Part shown: positions 60,120 through 64,000 of the stretch, one piece after another
Layout: the number at the start of each line of letters is the position of its first letter
Position numbering within the stretch: position 1 is the stretch's first letter
Origin: Acidimicrobiaceae bacterium
Lineage (GTDB): Bacteria; Actinomycetota; Acidimicrobiia; Acidimicrobiales; Aldehydirespiratoraceae
NCBI GenBank assembly: GCA_016845585.1
Contig: JAERSO010000126.1
Coordinates: forward strand, 1 to 64,000
Length of the DNA stretch: 64,000 nucleotides
Direction of reading: 5' to 3'
The notes under the pieces: generated by a model
Database searches by the model: none
What the model was told of the DNA's origin: nothing
Seen by the model: only the letters and a program-made list of their open reading frames with translations
Translations under genes and position numbers: made by a program

Positions 60120-60644
60120 ATGGATTCCGTGACCGCGCTCGCTGTTGCTGCACGCGACGGTGATCAGCGCGCACTGGAAGCCTTTGTTCGTGAAACTCAG
60201 GCCGAGGTGTGGCGGGTCTGCCGCTACCTCGGCGATTCGTGGAACGCCGACGATCTCGCCCAGGAAACGTACGCCCGGGCGCTGCGGAGCCTGCACCGGT
60301 TTCGCCAGGATGGCTCGGCCCGCGCCTGGTTGTTGACGATCGCTCGTCGCACGTGTGCCGACGCCACCCGGCGGGCGATCCGTCGTCGACGGCTCATGGA
60401 GAAGGAACGGGCGTCGACCGCCGAACTCACCAGTGACGATCACTGGGTCGAGGTCGAGGCCGTCCTCGCCGAGATCAGCCCCGAGCGTCGTGAGGCGTTC
60501 CTGCTGACCCAGCTCGTGGGCCTGTCCTATGACGAGGCGGCCGACGTCGTCGGCTGCCCGGTGGGCACGATCCGCTCCCGCGTCGCCCGCGCCCGCGAAG
60601 ACCTCATGGGCAACTTCGGCGACGACATCACCAAATCCGCCTAA
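60120..60644 (+). CDS. ECF-type RNA polymerase sigma factor
   Basis: A 174-residue ECF sigma factor with region 2 (WNADDLAQETYARALRSLHRF and AWLLTIARRTCAD, about residues 40-85) and region 4 (SPERREAFLLTQLVGLSYDEAADVVGCPVGTIRSRVARAREDL, in parts, about 120-162). No extra C-terminal domain. ATG at 60120 gives the standard length. Downstream lie a copper chaperone and a thioredoxin; the same promoter type precedes both units, so it probably controls copper or oxidase-assembly genes. Confidence 0.92.
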   Translation: MDSVTALAVAARDGDQRALEAFVRETQAEVWRVCRYLGDSWNADDLAQETYARALRSLHRFRQDGSARAWLLTIARRTCADATRRAIRRRRLMEKERASTAELTSDDHWVEVEAVLAEISPERREAFLLTQLVGLSYDEAADVVGCPVGTIRSRVARAREDLMGNFGDDITKSA

Positions 60645-60717
60645 CCGTTCTTTCTGGGGTCCGACCACCGTTCTTTGTCGGGTTCGGCAGGTCGGGGAAC
60701 GTGACATCCATCACATC

Positions 60718-60745
60718 GGGAACTCAACGCGGTGCCCGGGCGACT
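60718..60745 (+). promoter_or_regulatory. ECF-type promoter of the PCu(A)C-TlpA unit
   Basis: GGGAAC (60718-60723), 17-bp spacer, CGACT (60741-60745): identical to the promoter at 59425. Two more GGGAAC copies lie nearby (60695, 60752) but lack a CGACT partner. Confidence 0.65.
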
Positions 60746-60783
60746 GGTTGGGGGAACTCCCGAACAGAAACCCTGGAGCAAGA

Positions 60784-61275
60784 ATGCGAACCCTCGGAAT
60801 GAAGCATGGTCTCGTGGCGGCGACCGCGGTGGTCTGCCTGATCGCGGGCGCCTGCGGCGATGATGCAGCGTCGGGCCCGTCCGTCGAAGGTGCCTGGGCG
60901 CGGACGAGCCCGATGATGGCCGACGCCGGTGCCGTGTACTTCACGATCAGCAGCGGCGAGGCCGTGGCGGTCACCGATGTGTCGGTGCCGGAGTCGATCG
61001 CCGCTCGTGCCGAGCTGCACGAGACCGTGATGGCCGACATGTCCGACGACATGGAGGGCGAACACGACATGGGCGGCGCCATGATGATGCAGGAAGTCGA
61101 GGACGTTCCCGTGGCCGCGGACGGCTCCGTGTCCTTCGAACCCGGCGGTCTGCATGTCATGCTGCTCGAACTCGCTGAGCCACTCGAGCTCGGCGAGACC
61201 TTCACGGTGACCCTGACCCTGGACGACGGCTCCACGCTCGACGTCGAGGTCGAGGTTCGAGACGAGGCTCCGTAG
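60784..61275 (+). CDS. PCu(A)C-type copper chaperone lipoprotein
   Basis: A 163-residue lipoprotein: lipobox VCLIAGAC (Cys about residue 22), then GAWARTSPMMADAGAVYFTI and the copper-binding LHETVMADM...GGLHVMLLEL, i.e. the H-M-x(n)-H-x-M pattern, with an inserted Met/His-rich DMEGEHDMGGAMMMQ. PCu(A)C delivers Cu(I) to the Cu-A or Cu-B site of cytochrome oxidase. ATG at 60784 with GGAG 5 bases upstream. The TlpA gene begins 4 bases after the stop. Probably controlled by the adjacent ECF sigma factor. Confidence 0.9.
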   Translation: MRTLGMKHGLVAATAVVCLIAGACGDDAASGPSVEGAWARTSPMMADAGAVYFTISSGEAVAVTDVSVPESIAARAELHETVMADMSDDMEGEHDMGGAMMMQEVEDVPVAADGSVSFEPGGLHVMLLELAEPLELGETFTVTLTLDDGSTLDVEVEVRDEAP

Positions 61276-61279
61276 CTCC

Positions 61280-61798
61280 ATGACCTTCTCCACCCGGCAC
61301 CGCCTGGCCCTTGCGTTTGCGTCCCTTGCGCTGGTCGTCCCCGTTGGTGCGTGTTCGGGTGGAGACAACTCGGAGGGTGACGCGCGCAAGCTGCCCGGCC
61401 TGACGCTCACCCTGATCGACGACAGTGGCGGCATCGAGTTCGATCTCGGTGCCGCCACTGCCGCGCCTCGGGTCATCAATCTCTGGGCCACCTGGTGCGC
61501 CCCGTGCCGCGCCGAGCTCCCGGCATTCGACGATGTGGCCGCCGCGCAGGGCGACGCGATCGACATGCTCGGCATCAATGTGGCGGAGGACATGGAGCGC
61601 GCTGCGGCCCTCGTCGGGGAGCTCGGCCTGACGTTCCCTCAGGCCATCGATCCGGCCGGCGACGTGACCGCCGAGCTCGAGATCGCGGGCCTCCCATCGA
61701 CCATCTTCGCCACCGCTGATGGTGAGATCGTCGAGGTCCACACCGGCCCGTTGACCGAGGATTCCCTCACCGACAAGATCGACGACCTGTTCGGCTGA
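61280..61798 (+). CDS. TlpA/ResA-like thioredoxin lipoprotein
   Basis: A 172-residue lipoprotein (lipobox LVVPVGAC) with a thioredoxin fold and active site WATWCAPCRAEL (CAPC, about residues 71-82) plus cis-Pro in GLPSTIFAT. It probably keeps cysteines of copper-site proteins or cytochrome c reduced outside the membrane, matching its PCu(A)C neighbour 4 bases upstream. The stop lies inside a strong palindromic terminator. Confidence 0.9.
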   Translation: MTFSTRHRLALAFASLALVVPVGACSGGDNSEGDARKLPGLTLTLIDDSGGIEFDLGAATAAPRVINLWATWCAPCRAELPAFDDVAAAQGDAIDMLGINVAEDMERAAALVGELGLTFPQAIDPAGDVTAELEIAGLPSTIFATADGEIVEVHTGPLTEDSLTDKIDDLFG

Positions 61799-61829
61799 GA
61801 AAGAACGGGGGTCGGACCCCGTTCTTTCT
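61798..61829. terminator. Bidirectional terminator between TlpA and the membrane-protein operon
   Basis: Perfect 13-bp inverted repeat AGAAAGAACGGGG / CCCCGTTCTTTCT with loop GTCGGA. Genes converge from both sides. The outer AGAAAG/CTTTCT ends give U-rich 3' ends in both directions. Confidence 0.85.
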
Positions 61830-61834
61830 GGGAC

Positions 61835-62842
61835 TCAGGTGGTCGTGAGGCGTTTGGCGAGGTCGGTGCCGGCGAGGGCGATCGACGCCAGGCCGACGAT
61901 GAAGGTGGCGATGGTGACGGCCCGATCGAGGCCGAACGACATGTTGGTCGGCAAGATGGCGTTGGTGAGGCCGTCGAACCGCAGCCACGCCCACAGCGCC
62001 ACGTCGAGCGCCCCGAGCAGGATGAGACCGGAGATCAGATCGTCCCAGCCCTGGCGCCGAATCGACACGACTGCGGCGACGGCGCAGAGCGCGGCGACCA
62101 ACGGCAGCAGCCACAGCAGCGGGCTGGGGCCGGTCTCCGACGGCAACGACGCCACCTGCCAGTAGCCGACGATGAGCGCGGCGATGGCGACCACACCCGT
62201 GGCGACGGCGGCGCCACCCGTGCGGCCGGCCCGCACGACGAGGACGGCGAGCAGGGCGGAAGCGGCAACGGCTCCGGCGATCAGGCCGGCAGGGGAGGGC
62301 GCATCGACCCAAACCGACTGGACGGTGACCGAGACCTCCTCGCCGTCGACGATCAGCGGCACCACGGCTTCGAGGATGACGTCGCCGGGTTCGGCGCCCG
62401 GAGGGCGGGCCCGGTTCATCCAGTGGGTGCGGTGGTCGTGCCATGAGAACCGACCGTTCGACGCGACTTCACGCCAGACGGGTTCGGCGTCGGGGTCGGC
62501 GTTGGCGTCGACGGGAATGCTGTCGCCGAAGCGCTCCTCGTTGAGGTAGACGCTCGGCGATCGCTCGTTCTCGTAGACGGTGCCGTCGGCGGTGAACCAG
62601 AGGTAGTCCTCGCCCCGGTAGCCGATGACGATGACGTCGATTCCCGGGTCGACGTTGAGCTGGAGGAATGAGTCGCCGCCGATCATGTTCAGCTCGAGGC
62701 CGGGACTGGCCGGTGAGACGTCGATGATCTCGCTCTGGTAGTCGGTGGGGCCAGGCGCGTCGGCGGCGGCGATGGCGGGGTTGGCCACACCAAGCGCGAG
62801 GAAGCCGGCGAGGGCGGTGGCGAAGCGGCGGGAGCGGCTCAT
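61835..62842 (-). CDS. Membrane protein of the SCO1/cupredoxin operon
   Basis: A 335-residue protein with a signal peptide (FATALAGFLALGVANPAIAA), an extracytoplasmic beta domain (about residues 30-190; DYLWFTADGTVYENERS, FSWHDHRTHWM) and four to five C-terminal helices (about 195-330). His-rich WHDHRTHWMNRA might bind copper. Family not recognised. ATG at 62842 overlaps the cupredoxin stop by 4 bp, so it is the last gene of a tightly coupled operon: cytochrome c domain protein, SCO1, cupredoxin, this protein. Confidence 0.72.
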   Translation of the reverse strand: MSRSRRFATALAGFLALGVANPAIAAADAPGPTDYQSEIIDVSPASPGLELNMIGGDSFLQLNVDPGIDVIVIGYRGEDYLWFTADGTVYENERSPSVYLNEERFGDSIPVDANADPDAEPVWREVASNGRFSWHDHRTHWMNRARPPGAEPGDVILEAVVPLIVDGEEVSVTVQSVWVDAPSPAGLIAGAVAASALLAVLVVRAGRTGGAAVATGVVAIAALIVGYWQVASLPSETGPSPLLWLLPLVAALCAVAAVVSIRRQGWDDLISGLILLGALDVALWAWLRFDGLTNAILPTNMSFGLDRAVTIATFIVGLASIALAGTDLAKRLTTT

Positions 62843-63243
62843 TCGGTGACCGCCACGACGATCTCACCGCTGGGATGCACCGTGCAGACGCCCTCGAATT
62901 CGCCTGGTGCCGAGAACTTCTGTCGCAGCGTTTCGTGGGCGCCGACGAAGAACGGACCGACGAGATGCCCGCGTTCGTCCTCATTGACGATCTCGATGAT
63001 CTCGCCGACCTTGGTGTCGAGGCGAGCGGGCAGGATCTCGAGCGGGGAGCCGGCATCGAGCGCGTCACCCGCACCGAGGGGGATGACGAACTGGTAGTCG
63101 GCCGGCGCTTCGGTCACCACGTCGCCGTCGAGTTGCAGGGTGGCTTCGTCGTCACCACAGGCCGCGGCCAGAATCGAGATGGCGGCCAGTGTGGCGATCA
63201 GCCGGCGGAGTCGAGTCTGTGAGGAGCGGGGGGAGGGGCTCAT
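62839..63243 (-). CDS. Cupredoxin-like lipoprotein
   Basis: A 134-residue lipoprotein (lipobox AAAC after a basic N-terminus) with a small cupredoxin fold. The late Cys-Thr-Val-His and the earlier RGHLVGPFFVGAHE supply the likely copper ligands His, Cys and His; a Met is missing at the usual place, so ligation may differ. ATG at 63243 overlaps the SCO1 stop by 4 bp. Role: electron or copper carrier for the oxidase; inferred from context. Confidence 0.8.
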   Translation of the reverse strand: MSPSPRSSQTRLRRLIATLAAISILAAACGDDEATLQLDGDVVTEAPADYQFVIPLGAGDALDAGSPLEILPARLDTKVGEIIEIVNEDERGHLVGPFFVGAHETLRQKFSAPGEFEGVCTVHPSGEIVVAVTE

Positions 63244-63848
63244 GCGGTCTGGTCCAGGAGGATCTCGATGTCGTTGGCCATGTCTTCGGCAGGTATGCCG
63301 AAGGGCCACGTCAAGAGCAGCTGCCCTTGATCATCGACGACGTACAGGAAACCGGTGTGGATCACCTCGACATCGCCGTCGTCGGTGGGGGTGACGTCGT
63401 AGGTGACGCCGAAGGCATCGCCGGCCTCCCGCAGCACGTCGGCATCGAGCGTACGGAGCGCGGTCGATCCGGGCAGGAACGACTGCACGTAGCCGGTGAG
63501 GATCTCGTCGGTGTCGCGCTCGGGGTCGACGGTCGCCATGGCGAGGTGGATCTTGTCGGCGTCGCTCTCGTCGAGCTTGCGCAGGGCCGACCGGACGTCG
63601 GAAAGGGTGGTGGGACACACGTCGGGGCAATGGGTGTAGCCGAAGTACACGAGCAGCAATCCGCCGTCGGCGGCGACGAAACTCATCGACGAGCCGCCAT
63701 CGCTCACCGCCGGCATCGCGGCTTCGCTGACGTCTGGATAGGGCGTGCGTACGACGCCGGTCAGTTCCTTCGGCTCCTCGCTTCCGCACGAAACGGCCAC
63801 GAGTCCCATGAGCAGGACCAGGGCGAACAGCGGGGTCAGGCGGCTCAT
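63240..63848 (-). CDS. SCO1/SenC copper metallochaperone lipoprotein
   Basis: A 202-residue SCO-family protein: signal with lipobox VAVSC, then thioredoxin fold with copper motif YFGYTHCPDVCPTTLSD (CxxxC, about residues 70-86) and the distal His in EVIHTGFLYVVD. It loads copper into the Cu-A site of cytochrome c oxidase. ATG at 63848 overlaps the upstream cytochrome c domain stop by 4 bp. Confidence 0.94.
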   Translation of the reverse strand: MSRLTPLFALVLLMGLVAVSCGSEEPKELTGVVRTPYPDVSEAAMPAVSDGGSSMSFVAADGGLLLVYFGYTHCPDVCPTTLSDVRSALRKLDESDADKIHLAMATVDPERDTDEILTGYVQSFLPGSTALRTLDADVLREAGDAFGVTYDVTPTDDGDVEVIHTGFLYVVDDQGQLLLTWPFGIPAEDMANDIEILLDQTA

Positions 63849-64000
63849 GGGAGCTCCTTGATGTAGGCGAGCACGAGTTCGACCTCGTCGTCGGTGAGGG
63901 GATTCTCCGGCATCACGATGGTGTAGCCATCGGCGATCTCCGCGGATGGATCGGTGATCGAGCGCCGTAGGAAGTCGTCGTCGGCGACGACGATCGTGCC
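63845..64000 (-). CDS. Cytochrome c domain protein, probably oxidase subunit II C-terminus (partial)
   Basis: Only the last 51 residues are in the window. VVADDDFLRRSITDPSAEI, DGYTIVMPENPLTDDEVEL and LAYIKELP match the end of a class I cytochrome c domain, with the axial Met in VMPENPL. This layout is found at the C-terminus of caa3-type cytochrome oxidase subunit II; a stand-alone cytochrome c is also possible. The haem-binding CxxCH lies outside. The stop overlaps the SCO1 start (ATGA), consistent with an oxidase-assembly operon. Confidence 0.75.
   Translation of the reverse strand, partial: GTIVVADDDFLRRSITDPSAEIADGYTIVMPENPLTDDEVELVLAYIKELP

Noticed and set aside
1-64000. CRISPR array, rRNA operon, prophage or replication origin
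   Set aside because: No repeat-spacer array, no rRNA sequence, no phage structural genes and no cluster of DnaA-type boxes with dnaA/dnaN were seen on reading through the window.

Overview
The window is 64 kb of chromosomal DNA from a high-GC Gram-positive bacterium, almost certainly an actinobacterium. The evidence is the actinobacterial-type serC, an F420-type luciferase-like oxidoreductase, an IclR regulator divergent from leuCD, an HNH/DUF222 protein with a LexA-type box, many GTG starts and several apparently leaderless genes. An assignment to Acidimicrobiia is my inference from overall protein character and cannot be proven from the sequence alone. Coding density is very high: no gap exceeds 300 bases, many neighbours overlap by 4 bp, and there is no insertion sequence, prophage, CRISPR array or rRNA operon. 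Two tRNA genes are present, Ala-CGC and Gln-CTG.

Layout, left part (1-25 kb). A truncated ABC-F ATPase, an NfuA-type Fe-S carrier, dxs, a PAP2 phosphatase, three tandem TldD/PmbA genes, uppP, a SAF-domain protein, an FmdB-like protein and plsY come first. Then galU - moeA - moaA - moaC - a three-helix membrane protein form a locus that matches the mycobacterial galU - moeA1 (Glp) - rimJ - Rv0996 (GlpR/SepX) neighbourhood, so it may link molybdopterin synthesis with a divisome receptor. It is followed by tRNA-Ala, an AAA+ ATPase, an LLM oxidoreductase, a phosphoribosyltransferase, two EamA transporters, a PIN-PhoH protein, a membrane-anchored sulfite-oxidase-family molybdoenzyme (a possible user of the cofactor) and rsgA.

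Middle part (25-50 kb). A 62-codon Flp pilin gene without a usual start codon follows. Next is a CoA-metabolism cluster (crotonase, acyl-CoA ligase, small two-Cys protein, divergent CoA transferase). Serine and aspartate metabolism (serC, aspartate aminotransferase, serA) comes next, with an S9 peptidase, a secreted SLH-repeat glycosidase-like protein and a beta-propeller lipoprotein. Branched-chain amino acid genes fill the rest: leuCD with a divergent IclR regulator and palindromic operator, then leuB-cimA behind a textbook isoleucine attenuator whose leader peptide ends in four Ile codons. With leuCD these make a citramalate route to isoleucine.

Right part (50-64 kb). Here are an SOS-boxed HNH/DUF222 gene, an SRPBCC-ArsR pair with two repeated operators, and a ClpP paralogue that lacks about 20 residues including the SPGG oxyanion segment but keeps a correctly spaced Ser-His-Asp triad. 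A run of small conserved genes, gltX and tRNA-Gln follow. The window ends in a copper/respiration island: a zinc-finger anti-sigma protein and ECF sigma factor, PCu(A)C chaperone and TlpA thioredoxin on +, and a cytochrome c domain, SCO1, a cupredoxin and a membrane protein on -. The anti-sigma/sigma unit and the chaperone unit share an identical GGGAAC-N17-CGACT promoter, which suggests one autoregulated ECF regulon.
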